DNA from: Bacteroidales bacterium UBA5762
Lineage (GTDB): Bacteria; Bacteroidota; Bacteroidia; Bacteroidales; TTA-H9
Direction of reading: 5' to 3'
Assembly: GCA_002418865.1 (NCBI GenBank)
Contig: DIEY01000007.1
Location: 84,146-136,616 of the forward strand
DNA length: 52,471 nucleotides
The position numbers and the translations under genes were made by a program. The notes under the pieces are model-generated. The model did not search any database, was not told the origin of the DNA, and saw only the letters and a program-made list of their open reading frames with translations. Numbering within the stretch: position 1 is the first letter of the stretch; each line of letters starts with the position of its first letter. Of this stretch, positions 35,307-43,771 are shown piece after piece.

Positions 35307-36131
35307 ATGGAAAATGGAAATGATTTTCATGCTTTGAAAATTTTTTTGGATGATGCTACTGACTTTTTCAATTGTCCGGATTTTATTCCAGAAGACCCTA
35401 TTTCTATTCCACATAGATACGAATTGCGAGAAGATATAGAAATAAGCGCATTTTTAGCCGCCATCATGGCTTGGGGAAATAGAAAAACCATCATCACCAA
35501 AGCATGGGAATTACTTGAACGCATGGGACATCAACCATTTAAATTTGTTATGGACGATAACCCACAAAAATATAAGTTTATAGAAGGCTTCAAACACAGA
35601 ACTTTGAATGAGGAAGATATAATTTTTCTCTTGGAAGGGCTTCATTTCATCTATAAGGAATACAAAAGTCCGGAAAAATTGTTCAAACCTCAGCAAAATG
35701 AGACTGATACATCGGGCGGTATCCGTCGATTTGTAGACTTTATGCTCGAAATACCTCATTCTAAACGTTCCATCAAACATTTGCCAAACTTAGATAAAGG
35801 TTCGGCGGCAAAGAGAATCAACTTGTTTCTGAGATGGATGGTCAGAAAGGACGACAAGGGTGTTGATTTTGGTTTATGGAATATTCCGGCAAGTAAATTA
35901 TTGTGTCCACTCGATGTGCATAGTGGGCACACAGCTCGTAAATTGGGTTTAATTACGCGAACTCAAAACGACTTGAAAGCAGTCATAGAACTAACTTCCC
36001 ACCTCAGAGAGTTGGATGCCAACGACCCGATAAAATACGATTTTGCATTATTTGGACTCAGTATGCAAAAAAATCACTGCTTTATTCCACCATCGGTTGG
36101 CCTTTTTGAAAACGGATTACTTTGGAATTGA
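35307..36131 (+). CDS. TIGR02757 (DUF2400) family protein
   Basis: A 274-residue soluble protein of a conserved but uncharacterised family. Typical stretches are AAIMAWGNRKTIITKAWELL, NLFLRWMVRKDDKGVDFGLW and PLDVHSGHTARKLGL. These helical proteins have distant features of HhH-type DNA glycosylases, but the role is unproven. It follows the EEP gene by 2 nt. Its last 50 nt overlap the convergent barrel gene, so both C termini share DNA. Confidence 0.85.
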   Translation: MENGNDFHALKIFLDDATDFFNCPDFIPEDPISIPHRYELREDIEISAFLAAIMAWGNRKTIITKAWELLERMGHQPFKFVMDDNPQKYKFIEGFKHRTLNEEDIIFLLEGLHFIYKEYKSPEKLFKPQQNETDTSGGIRRFVDFMLEIPHSKRSIKHLPNLDKGSAAKRINLFLRWMVRKDDKGVDFGLWNIPASKLLCPLDVHSGHTARKLGLITRTQNDLKAVIELTSHLRELDANDPIKYDFALFGLSMQKNHCFIPPSVGLFENGLLWN

Positions 36132-37890
36132 CAAGACCATAACGGTCTACTAAGTACTCCTTATAGGCTATGGCCACTTCCTCGTTTTTGAATGAACCTG
36201 CAAAATACATGTACTGCCCATTGAAATAAACCTCACTAATAGGTTCTGGCGTCTCAAAAACGGATCTTATTTCAAATAGTGGCAAACGATTTTTATCGGT
36301 ACGAAAAACTATTCTGAATTCATCGGCTTTAGGAGCAGATGTAACCAAAGGCTTTTGGACAGGAGCCACTTGGCTCGAATAACGTTTTTCTTTTTCTTTT
36401 GATATTAGATCTTTTATTGAACTTACACGATTCCCATTTTGAAAAAATACAACGAATAAGTCGTCCATTCCCAATTCTTTACTTAACTTTTGTTTGTAGG
36501 TTTCGGCCTCGGCCAATGTTTTGAAAGAACCTACCGTATATTGATAAAATCCGTTTTCAACATCTTCTTGTATCTCTGTATCTAAAGGGAAAAGCGTTCT
36601 TAACTTGTCAGAAGGAATGGGAACGCCTGCCGAAGAAGCTAATTGAATTCGAAATTCAACTTCAGGCAAAAAAATAGGGGTTTTCGCTTCTTTTTCACTA
36701 TAAAGCAAATCTTTTTGAATATAGAACACATTTTTATCGCCTATGGTTCCTCCAGCCCTGTCGGTGATTTTATAACCCAGATAAACTGGGTAGTTGCCCA
36801 CAGGTGCAATGTTGGAAGCAATTTCGAGCTTTAGCAGAAAAGTAGTATCAGCAGCAGGCAAAGCAAGCACAATGTTGGCAACACGATCATTTATAACCAG
36901 GTCCGCATTTTGTAAGTTTTTCGTTCGAAACGAGAACCCTTGGGGTATCATAATCTCAATATCGGCAACCCCTTCCACTCCGTCATTGCTCACATTGATG
37001 ATAAGATCGAAAAAATTCTGGTCGCCTATTTTTTGAGGAAGGCTTAAGCTTATGAGTGGCTTAGCTCCGTCTTTCAATAGACGAGAAATTTTTTGAGAGA
37101 ACTGTATATCTTTATATTTCAATGGAATATGTTCAGTAGAAGCAGAATAATTCAAAAGTGGTGGCAATTCTTTTCGACCTAAATTAAAGTGATAAGAAAG
37201 ACCTAATCCAGCGAAAAGCATAACATCATTGCTTTTCCCTCCTGCTGTTGCATCCAGCTCGTCACCATTTACAAAATGAGTAGAAGTTTCTAAATGAAGT
37301 CGAAATCGTGTGTTTAGACGATAAGTTATTTCAATGCCTGCCGGAATAAAGAATTCACGTGTCCAGCCATTGATTCCTTTCCCAAAACCATGACCAAACA
37401 TAGCCAAATTTTCGCCACTTTCGGTCAGATAACTATCTGATTCGAAATCTAAGAAACCTAAACCTAAAAATACATGAGCTCCCCATTTTCTATTTTCATT
37501 ATCGGGATTCATCAGCTCGAAGAGATTCAGAATGCCTTGAAGCTGATAGCCCAATAATTTTGTTTCGAAATTGTATATATCATCTTGCCCACTAAGTTTT
37601 CCACCTAAAATTTCGCCTTTTAATGAAAACCATGGCCTAATATCTTTACCCAGATAAATACTTAGGGCAGTTTGTGGACTTATATTATTACCTCCCCATG
37701 AAGGCAAGTCACTTATAGCCCACAGAGAACCAGCTTTTATTCCGGTAAACCAATTATTTTTCCATCCTCCCTCAAAGTTATTCTTTTGTGCATTGATTTT
37801 TTGTTGAGGTAATTGAAGTAAAAAAAGTATGGTCAAAAACCATTGTAATTTAAATAATGAAGGGCGATATTCAATTTTTTTAATGTTCAT
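36082..37890 (-). CDS. Outer-membrane barrel protein with two C-terminal SPOR-like repeats
   Basis: A 602-residue exported protein. After a signal peptide (cut near INAQ-K, ~35) comes a beta-barrel of about 230 residues (WFTGIKAGSLWAISDLPSW to MLFAGLGLSYHFNLG). A beta-sandwich segment follows (~270-395, LPQKIGDQNFFDLIINVSND). Then two related ~80-residue SPOR-like units lie at ~410-490 and 523-602, both with the pattern 'FRI...NG.Y.Y..GSF...A.A..YK..L....G'. SPOR domains bind glycan-stripped peptidoglycan. This arrangement would tie an outer-membrane barrel to the cell wall. It overlaps the TPR gene by 4 nt upstream and the convergent TIGR02757 gene by 50 nt. Confidence 0.72.
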   Translation of the reverse strand: MNIKKIEYRPSLFKLQWFLTILFLLQLPQQKINAQKNNFEGGWKNNWFTGIKAGSLWAISDLPSWGGNNISPQTALSIYLGKDIRPWFSLKGEILGGKLSGQDDIYNFETKLLGYQLQGILNLFELMNPDNENRKWGAHVFLGLGFLDFESDSYLTESGENLAMFGHGFGKGINGWTREFFIPAGIEITYRLNTRFRLHLETSTHFVNGDELDATAGGKSNDVMLFAGLGLSYHFNLGRKELPPLLNYSASTEHIPLKYKDIQFSQKISRLLKDGAKPLISLSLPQKIGDQNFFDLIINVSNDGVEGVADIEIMIPQGFSFRTKNLQNADLVINDRVANIVLALPAADTTFLLKLEIASNIAPVGNYPVYLGYKITDRAGGTIGDKNVFYIQKDLLYSEKEAKTPIFLPEVEFRIQLASSAGVPIPSDKLRTLFPLDTEIQEDVENGFYQYTVGSFKTLAEAETYKQKLSKELGMDDLFVVFFQNGNRVSSIKDLISKEKEKRYSSQVAPVQKPLVTSAPKADEFRIVFRTDKNRLPLFEIRSVFETPEPISEVYFNGQYMYFAGSFKNEEVAIAYKEYLVDRYGLVNSKVIRFQKGQPMVE

Positions 37891-39062
37891 TTACAATGTT
37901 TTTTTAGCATTTTTTGTGCTTCGGGAATGCCGTAAATAGAAGCTTTATTCCAATCGTCGCAAGCAAGGTTACTATTTTTCAATTTATAATTTACCAGACC
38001 ACGGTTATAGAGTACACGAGCCCAATCGTAAATATACTCAGCTTGCTCTGGTTTGTTATCGATAGCAAGATTGAAAAACATCAAAGCTTCATCTAACATT
38101 TCCATATTGTAATAACAATTACCCAGATAAGCATAGGCCAAAAAGAAAGATTGACCGGGGAATAAATCGATAGCATGATGAAAATCGGCAGCTGCCGAAG
38201 CATATTCTTTACGCTTAAACAAGGCTACACCTCGTTTGTAATATTCATTGAAAGACTTGGGTTGAGCTATTAAATCTTCGTAAACCGGAAAAATTCTTAC
38301 AAATTCTATGAAATTACCATAAGGAACCTCATAATAAAACTTATCAAGCAGATGAGGCAAATAATCATTCAAAAAATATTGGGAATAAATATATTCCTTA
38401 TTAAAAACCTCAATCAATCTAAAACGTACAAATTTTTCATTTTTCAAATTTAGTGGCATAACAGCGAACAATAAGGTAAAGGTTGAGGGATATTTTAAAA
38501 CATACTGGCGCTGGATTTGATTAGCGATTTTTTGTAAATAAGTTTTTTGGTCGAAGCCCTCAATTTTTCCCATGCAAAAAACATCCATATTGGTAAGCCA
38601 GATTTTGCCCGAAGGTAAAGTATCTGGCAAAATTTGTTTCAACTTTGTAGCCTTGAAAACATAAAAATCGACATCGTTTCTCGAATTCCATTCATCTCGT
38701 AAGGTTTCAAATTTAAAATAACCATTGCGTCGGAAAACGAGTAAAATCGCATATTGTTCTCCTTGAATGAGTACTTCGCGTAATTGCATCTCCGTAAAAT
38801 TATGCTTGCCCAGTTTGTTTTCGGGATCATTTGTTTTGTTGATGTCGGCATTAGTATTTGGGATGCAGTTATTACACGAAATCCACTGGCCATTATCCTG
38901 TAGTGTCCAGCCAATAGCTTTCTTCAACTTCGTGATAGGCTGGCTTATTTCTGGTAAGTTGACCTCTTTGCGCTCGATGATTTGAGCCTTCAATTTAAAC
39001 GTGTTGTAACTCGCTGCAAAAAATATCGAAAACAATAAAATTTGTAGAACTTTTTTTATCAT
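37887..39062 (-). CDS. Exported TPR-repeat protein
   Basis: A 391-residue protein with a signal peptide (VLQILLFSIFFAASYNTFKL). The central 60-270 region is not recognised. TPR repeats fill ~275-391 (EYYKRGVALFKRKEYASAAA and FLAYAYLGNCYYNMEMLDEA, then one more). Translationally coupled to the SPOR-barrel gene (4-nt overlap), so the two probably form a periplasm/outer-membrane complex. It is transcribed away from the AT-rich 39063-39453 gap. Confidence 0.75.
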   Translation of the reverse strand: MIKKVLQILLFSIFFAASYNTFKLKAQIIERKEVNLPEISQPITKLKKAIGWTLQDNGQWISCNNCIPNTNADINKTNDPENKLGKHNFTEMQLREVLIQGEQYAILLVFRRNGYFKFETLRDEWNSRNDVDFYVFKATKLKQILPDTLPSGKIWLTNMDVFCMGKIEGFDQKTYLQKIANQIQRQYVLKYPSTFTLLFAVMPLNLKNEKFVRFRLIEVFNKEYIYSQYFLNDYLPHLLDKFYYEVPYGNFIEFVRIFPVYEDLIAQPKSFNEYYKRGVALFKRKEYASAAADFHHAIDLFPGQSFFLAYAYLGNCYYNMEMLDEALMFFNLAIDNKPEQAEYIYDWARVLYNRGLVNYKLKNSNLACDDWNKASIYGIPEAQKMLKKHCK

Positions 39063-39125
39063 AGCGCTTAAAATTACAGCTTAGCATAGGAATGAAAACC
39101 TTTTGTTATTAAAATGAATTCAATT

Positions 39126-39134
39126 TGTGGATAA
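39126..39134 (-). promoter_or_regulatory. DnaA box (exact)
   Basis: TGTGGATAA, the complement of TTATCCACA, is a perfect consensus DnaA box. Confidence 0.55.
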
Positions 39135-39334
39135 TTTTTATCTGAATAAGATTTAACGTACACCTTTGATAAATGGTTTCATTCTTTAATATTATCAATC
39201 AATATTTTAAAAGATTATTCCTCAGAAAATATTTTTTATTGCATAAATTTGTTTTTTATGCATAAGGATATTCCTATTGCAAATGTAGGAAAGACTAAGT
39301 TTTACATTGATTTATAAATAGTTAACAAATTGAG

Positions 39335-39343
39335 TTATTCACA
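39335..39343 (+). promoter_or_regulatory. DnaA box (TTATNCACA match)
   Basis: TTATTCACA matches TTATNCACA. A weaker TTATCAACA follows 3 nt later (39347-39355). Confidence 0.5.
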
Positions 39344-39392
39344 ATTTTATCAACAATGCTGACTCCATTCGTTATAAAAAAGTAAAACATTC

Positions 39393-39400
39393 TAATTTTG
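39393..39400 (+). promoter_or_regulatory. Putative -7 element for the gene at 39454
   Basis: TAATTTTG exactly matches TAnnTTTG; the start near 39407 leaves a ~47-nt leader. Confidence 0.5.
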
Positions 39401-39453
39401 CAGTTGAAAGGAGAATGAGACAAGAGTAAAAGGAATACGAAAACTTGATAGAG

Positions 39454-39861
39454 ATGAAAATCGTCAGCAATGCCATAAGCAGGAATCTCAAAATTGCCGG
39501 TTTGATAACGGGAGGTGGGGGCTTATTATTTTTCCTGATATTTTATCTAATAAAGAAAGTTACTTTTACCGAAGGTTCATTACTTCCAAATGTCGTTGAT
39601 TTGACTCTGTTGGAAGGGATAGCTTTGGTTGGCTGTATAATTGGATTTTGGCACACCCGAGAAGCTGGGATTATTCTCATTTTCACTTCTATTATATTTT
39701 TTCTTCAATTTATTGGGCGCCATCTTGGACTACCTTTTGGAGGGTTATTATATGCCTTGCCTGTCTTTCTCTCAGGGGGATTATTTTTAACTTCACATTT
39801 TGTTTCCAGAAAGTTGAAAGAAAAAGAACAGCAACCAGACCAACCAACTATGCTAGATTAA
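39454..39861 (+). CDS. Small polytopic membrane protein, unknown
   Basis: A 135-residue protein (ATG at 39454; a TTG three codons upstream was not preferred) with four hydrophobic helices (~12-32, 46-63, 69-87, 93-113) and a charged C-terminal tail (RKLKEKEQQPDQ). It resembles small uncharacterised Bacteroidota membrane proteins. No catalytic motif. It converges on ychF with a 29-nt gap. Confidence 0.75.
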   Translation: MKIVSNAISRNLKIAGLITGGGGLLFFLIFYLIKKVTFTEGSLLPNVVDLTLLEGIALVGCIIGFWHTREAGIILIFTSIIFFLQFIGRHLGLPFGGLLYALPVFLSGGLFLTSHFVSRKLKEKEQQPDQPTMLD

Positions 39862-39890
39862 ATGGCTATAGAAAAATTTTACATCTTGCA

Positions 39891-40979
39891 TTAAACGTTG
39901 AAGCGAATATGCAAGATATCGCCGTCTTGCACCACGTAATTTTTCCCTTCTATAAATAGTTTTCCAGCTTCTCTGCAAGCGTGTTCAGAACCAAGACGAA
40001 TAAAATCGTCGTATTTCATCACTTCTGCTCTTATAAAACCTCGTTCGAGGTCGGAATGAATGACGCCCGCAGCCTCAGGGGCCGTCATCCCTTTTCTAAT
40101 CGTCCAAGCTCTTACTTCCTTAGGACCTGCCGTAAAGAAAGTCTGAAGATTGAGCAAGCGATAAGCCGAACGTATCAATTTATTAACGCCAGGTTCATCT
40201 AAACCAACATCTTGCAGAAATACCTTACGGTCAGCAGGATCTTCCAGTTCAGCAATCTCTGATTCCAATTTTCCTGCAATAATCAATATTTCAACATCCT
40301 GCGCTTCGAAAAATTTTTTAACTGCCTGGCTATAAGCATTTCCACTGGTTGCCGAATCGTCATCCACATTACATACATACATTACAGGTTTTGCGCTCAA
40401 GAGAAATAAATCGTCTACCCAACGCTGAGATTCCTTTTCGAGTGGAACAGTTCGTGCAGGATGAAAATCTTCTAAATGTTGTTTATAGACTTCGAGCACT
40501 TCGACCCCTATACGAGCTTCCCTATCTCCACTTTTTGCCATTTTTTCGAGCCTCTGCAGTTTCTTTTCCACCGATTCAAGGTCACGAACAATTAATTCAA
40601 GTTCTACAATCTCAATGTCTCTGACAGGATCTATACTGCCTTCTATATGAGGCACGGATGGCTCGTCGAAACAGCGCAACACATGAATCAACGCATCTGT
40701 ATTTCTTATCTCCGAAAGAAACTTATTTCCAACTCCTTCGCCTTTCCCCGAACCCCTCACCAAGCCTGGAATATCTACTATATCAACCGTAGTAGGTACA
40801 ATCTTGGCCGACTTTATCAAAGCATCAATTTTCCCCAGTCTATCATCGGGAACATAAATCATTCCCAGATTACTCTTATTTCCCCCTCCTCCCGCCTGAG
40901 CTCTCGAGCTTGACAAACAATTGAAAAGAGTAGTTTTCCCAACTCCTGCCAAACCTATAATTCCGCACTGTAAACTCAT
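39891..40979 (-). CDS. ychF: Ribosome-binding ATPase YchF
   Basis: Obg-related P-loop NTPase that prefers ATP and binds ribosomes; linked to oxidative stress control. The 362-residue protein has GLAGVGKTTLFN at the N terminus, VDIPGLVRGSGKGEGVGNKF, and a C-terminal TGS domain (VRAWTIRKGMTAPEAAGVIH to YVVQDGDILHIRF). Length and motifs match the family throughout. Confidence 0.97.
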   Translation of the reverse strand: MSLQCGIIGLAGVGKTTLFNCLSSSRAQAGGGGNKSNLGMIYVPDDRLGKIDALIKSAKIVPTTVDIVDIPGLVRGSGKGEGVGNKFLSEIRNTDALIHVLRCFDEPSVPHIEGSIDPVRDIEIVELELIVRDLESVEKKLQRLEKMAKSGDREARIGVEVLEVYKQHLEDFHPARTVPLEKESQRWVDDLFLLSAKPVMYVCNVDDDSATSGNAYSQAVKKFFEAQDVEILIIAGKLESEIAELEDPADRKVFLQDVGLDEPGVNKLIRSAYRLLNLQTFFTAGPKEVRAWTIRKGMTAPEAAGVIHSDLERGFIRAEVMKYDDFIRLGSEHACREAGKLFIEGKNYVVQDGDILHIRFNV

Positions 40980-41004
40980 AATTATTACTATTGAATTTTC
41001 TCGG

Positions 41005-41012
41005 CAAAATTA
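41005..41012 (-). promoter_or_regulatory. Putative -7 element for ychF
   Basis: CAAAATTA, which is TAATTTTG on the minus strand, matches TAnnTTTG; predicted leader about 19 nt. Confidence 0.5.
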
Positions 41013-41097
41013 AGAAACAACTATAAGCTCATTCGAATTTCTGTTTTTAAGGTATTAACCACCTGAGTCAAGAATAAGAAATCATCATTTTTTTGAA

Positions 41098-41105
41098 TAA
41101 TTTTG
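41098..41105 (+). promoter_or_regulatory. Putative -7 element for the lipoprotein at 41130
   Basis: TAATTTTG exactly matches TAnnTTTG and covers the TTG at 41103, arguing against that codon as the translation start and for the ATG at 41130. Confidence 0.55.
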
Positions 41106-41129
41106 CAAAATCAATCAAAATTTTTAATC

Positions 41130-41801
41130 ATGAAAAGATTGTTAATTTCGTGCTTCAGCTTGGGTTTACTAATAATTTTATTTTTAAGCTCTTGTGTTGA
41201 CGAAGTAAAAGATGATACCGAGCCGTTTATTACTATTGTGGGCAGCAATCCTGCATATATCAGGCTCAACAGTGCTTTTCGAGATTCGGGTATTATTGTT
41301 ACCGACAATTATGGTGTTTTCAAGATGTGGATTGATACCTCAGAGTTAAACACAAGAGAAGCCGGCCGTTACAAAATATATTATTTTGCCGAAGATTTCA
41401 ACAATAATGTAGCTAAAGCCGAAAGGACTGTGATTGTTCGTATAGAAGGAAGTAATTTAACAGGGGAATGGCAAGGCGAAAGAATTTCACCTTATCCGAG
41501 TGGGCTTGTTGTTCCTTTTGTTGATTCTCTATATGATCCCGGAATCCGACACATTTATTTTAAACAAATTGGAGGCCTTTATCCTTCTATTATTAAAGCC
41601 GATTTATTGGGATCGTTGGGCGATACACTTGCCATAAGAAAACAAATTGTTTCTATTACAGATACTTCCACGACGTATTTTTCTGCTTCTGGAACTATTG
41701 CTCATAATGGAAAATCCTTTCAACTGTTTTATCACTTGATTACGGAAACCACTACCTCACTCGATACTTCTGCTACGAGCCAACTCATCTACCACAAATA
41801 A
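41130..41801 (+). CDS. Lipoprotein with DUF5011-like Ig domain
   Basis: A 223-residue exported lipoprotein: signal MKRLLISCFSLGLLIILFL ending in the lipobox LSSC. Residues ~28-100 form an Ig-like domain of the DUF5011 kind (EPFITIVGSNPAYIRLNSAF, then DNYGVF and ending AKAERTVIV). A C-terminal beta-rich domain (GEWQGERIS to the end) resembles lipocalin-like or BT_2262-type domains. Role unknown, surface or periplasmic. It precedes the LtaS-like gene by 23 nt and may be cotranscribed with it. Confidence 0.78.
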   Translation: MKRLLISCFSLGLLIILFLSSCVDEVKDDTEPFITIVGSNPAYIRLNSAFRDSGIIVTDNYGVFKMWIDTSELNTREAGRYKIYYFAEDFNNNVAKAERTVIVRIEGSNLTGEWQGERISPYPSGLVVPFVDSLYDPGIRHIYFKQIGGLYPSIIKADLLGSLGDTLAIRKQIVSITDTSTTYFSASGTIAHNGKSFQLFYHLITETTTSLDTSATSQLIYHK

Positions 41802-41824
41802 AATTCAAAGCCAGTAGTTATTGA

Positions 41825-43771
41825 ATGAAGATTAAACTCGTTTGGAAAAATGGCACACATATCATTGTTGCCTATCGTTTGTTTATAGCCCTAATCATAT
41901 TTTCCCTTTCGCGTTTATGCCTTTATTGGTTTCAGCATGACCTCTTCCCTGCCGAATACATCCCTTCTTCTTTTACACTATGGCGTTTGGGATTACGTTT
42001 TGATATTTCGGCTGTTTTAATGTTGAATTTGCCTTATATCTTCCTTGCCACCCTCCCCTTCCCTTTTCGTAATCATAAATACTACCGAAATTTCACTTCT
42101 TTTTTCTTCTACTTTGCCAATTTCATTGGAATTCTTCTTAATATCATAGATTCGGCCTACTTTCCTTTTAATCTAAAAAGGCTAACATGGGATTTTACGG
42201 GATTTTTAAAAGCTACCAATAATCTTGGCTTGCTCATTCCAAAACTTATAGCTGACTTTTGGATATATCTACTTGTTTTCTTTGTTTTATTTTTAATTCT
42301 TGTTTTATTAACTACAAGATTAAGATATGACAGAAAACTCTTTTACCAAAGCAAATGGAATTTTTTTGGGTGGAACTTGTTTTTAATGATTATATGGGCG
42401 GGAATTGCCATTGTAGGAATTAGAGGAGGGTTGCAACGCAGGCCGATTACTTTAGTGAATGCTGCCGAAATGATTTCTCCCGAATTGGATGCTCTTATAT
42501 TGAATTCACCTTTTACCATTATCAAAACCTATGGAAAACCTTCGCTGAAAGAAGTAGTTTATTATGAAGATGAAGTAGAAGCAAACAAACTCTTCCAACC
42601 GGTAAAAAATTATTATACTCCTAAGCAGGCAACCAAGAAATTAAATATCGTCATCATTATTATGGAGAGTTTTTCGCTCGAGCATTCTGCATTGATGAAT
42701 CCACAGCTTTACAAAGATTCAACAGAAGGTTTTACACCAGTGCTGGATTCTCTCATGAGGCATGGACTTACTTTTCGAGCCTATGCCAACGGAAAACGCT
42801 CCATAGAAGCAATACCCGCTATTTGTTCGGCTCTACCATCTCTCATGCCTGTCGAATTTATTAATTCACCTTATGTTGCTCAACCCATCTCTAGTTTAAG
42901 TAATAGTTTGAAACCATTGGGTTATTATTCCATATTCTATCATGGAGGCCTCAATGGAACCATGCATTTTGATGCCTATGCTCGTTTAGCCGGTTTCGAC
43001 GAATACAAAGGCAAGAATGAATACCAAGGGCCAGAAGCTTTCGATGGAAGATGGGGAATTTTTGACGAACCTTTTTTCCAGTTTATGGCCAACGATCTTT
43101 CTACTCACCCACAACCATTCCTAAGTGTATTTTTTAGCCTTTCGTCTCATCATCCTTATACCGTACCAAGCAAGTATAAAAATCGTTTCAAACCAGGAAA
43201 ATTAGAAATACATCAAAGCATTCGTTATGCTGATTATGCCTTAGGGCAATTCTTCAAAACAGCTTCACATCAACCATGGTTCAAGAATACACTTTTCATC
43301 ATTACGGCTGATCATACTTCCGAGGCTTTCAGTCCATACTATCGTACACTCGTTGGTCAACATATCATCCCATTAATTTTCTATTTACCCAATGATTCTC
43401 TTCGAGGCTTTTCTTCTCAGATTGCTCAACAAACCGATATTTATCCTTCGGTAATGGATTTTATCAATGCAAAAGGTTCATTTATTGCCTTTGGCCGGAG
43501 CGTCTTCGATACAACCTCCATTCCATTCGGCATTAGTTACTTAAATCAAGAATATCAGCTCATCTATAAAAATAAATACCTCAGATATTTCAACGACAAG
43601 GTGAGTGGTTTTTATGATCTGACACAAGATAGCCTTCAAATTAATAATCTTGCTAACCAACAATTACCCGAGGAAGAAGAAGCTTTGCGATTCTTAAAGG
43701 CTATAATCCAGCAATACAACAACAGGATGATTCATCATAAGCTGAATATTGACCAATTTGATCAACCATGA
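41825..43771 (+). CDS. Second LtaS/sulfatase-family membrane phosphotransferase
   Basis: A 648-residue paralogue of the enzyme at 1361. Five N-terminal transmembrane segments (about 12-30, 62-80, 92-112, 145-163, 184-200) are followed by a periplasmic sulfatase-fold domain with NIVIIIMESF (metal ligand Glu281), ANGKRSIEAI (GKRS at 323-326) and ITADHTSEAF. As in the other copy, the LtaS 'GKT' nucleophile site reads GKRS. The 3' end overlaps the lipid kinase gene by 4 nt (ATGA). Phosphoglycerol transfer from phosphatidylglycerol would release diacylglycerol, which the neighbour could phosphorylate. Confidence 0.82.
   Translation: MKIKLVWKNGTHIIVAYRLFIALIIFSLSRLCLYWFQHDLFPAEYIPSSFTLWRLGLRFDISAVLMLNLPYIFLATLPFPFRNHKYYRNFTSFFFYFANFIGILLNIIDSAYFPFNLKRLTWDFTGFLKATNNLGLLIPKLIADFWIYLLVFFVLFLILVLLTTRLRYDRKLFYQSKWNFFGWNLFLMIIWAGIAIVGIRGGLQRRPITLVNAAEMISPELDALILNSPFTIIKTYGKPSLKEVVYYEDEVEANKLFQPVKNYYTPKQATKKLNIVIIIMESFSLEHSALMNPQLYKDSTEGFTPVLDSLMRHGLTFRAYANGKRSIEAIPAICSALPSLMPVEFINSPYVAQPISSLSNSLKPLGYYSIFYHGGLNGTMHFDAYARLAGFDEYKGKNEYQGPEAFDGRWGIFDEPFFQFMANDLSTHPQPFLSVFFSLSSHHPYTVPSKYKNRFKPGKLEIHQSIRYADYALGQFFKTASHQPWFKNTLFIITADHTSEAFSPYYRTLVGQHIIPLIFYLPNDSLRGFSSQIAQQTDIYPSVMDFINAKGSFIAFGRSVFDTTSIPFGISYLNQEYQLIYKNKYLRYFNDKVSGFYDLTQDSLQINNLANQQLPEEEEALRFLKAIIQQYNNRMIHHKLNIDQFDQP

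Larger units (their letters stand above)
39063..39453. other. AT-rich gap with DnaA boxes; candidate replication origin
   Basis: A ~390-bp non-coding stretch between divergent genes. It has two exact DnaA boxes (39126-39134 and 39335-39343) and a one-mismatch box (39347-39355). Between them lies an extremely AT-rich part; 39181-39240 has about 8 G/C in 60. A hairpin GCATAAA/TTTATGC sits at 39241-39261. Box clustering around an AT-rich zone is the layout of a bacterial oriC, but box number is low and base skew read by eye was inconclusive. Confidence 0.38.
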
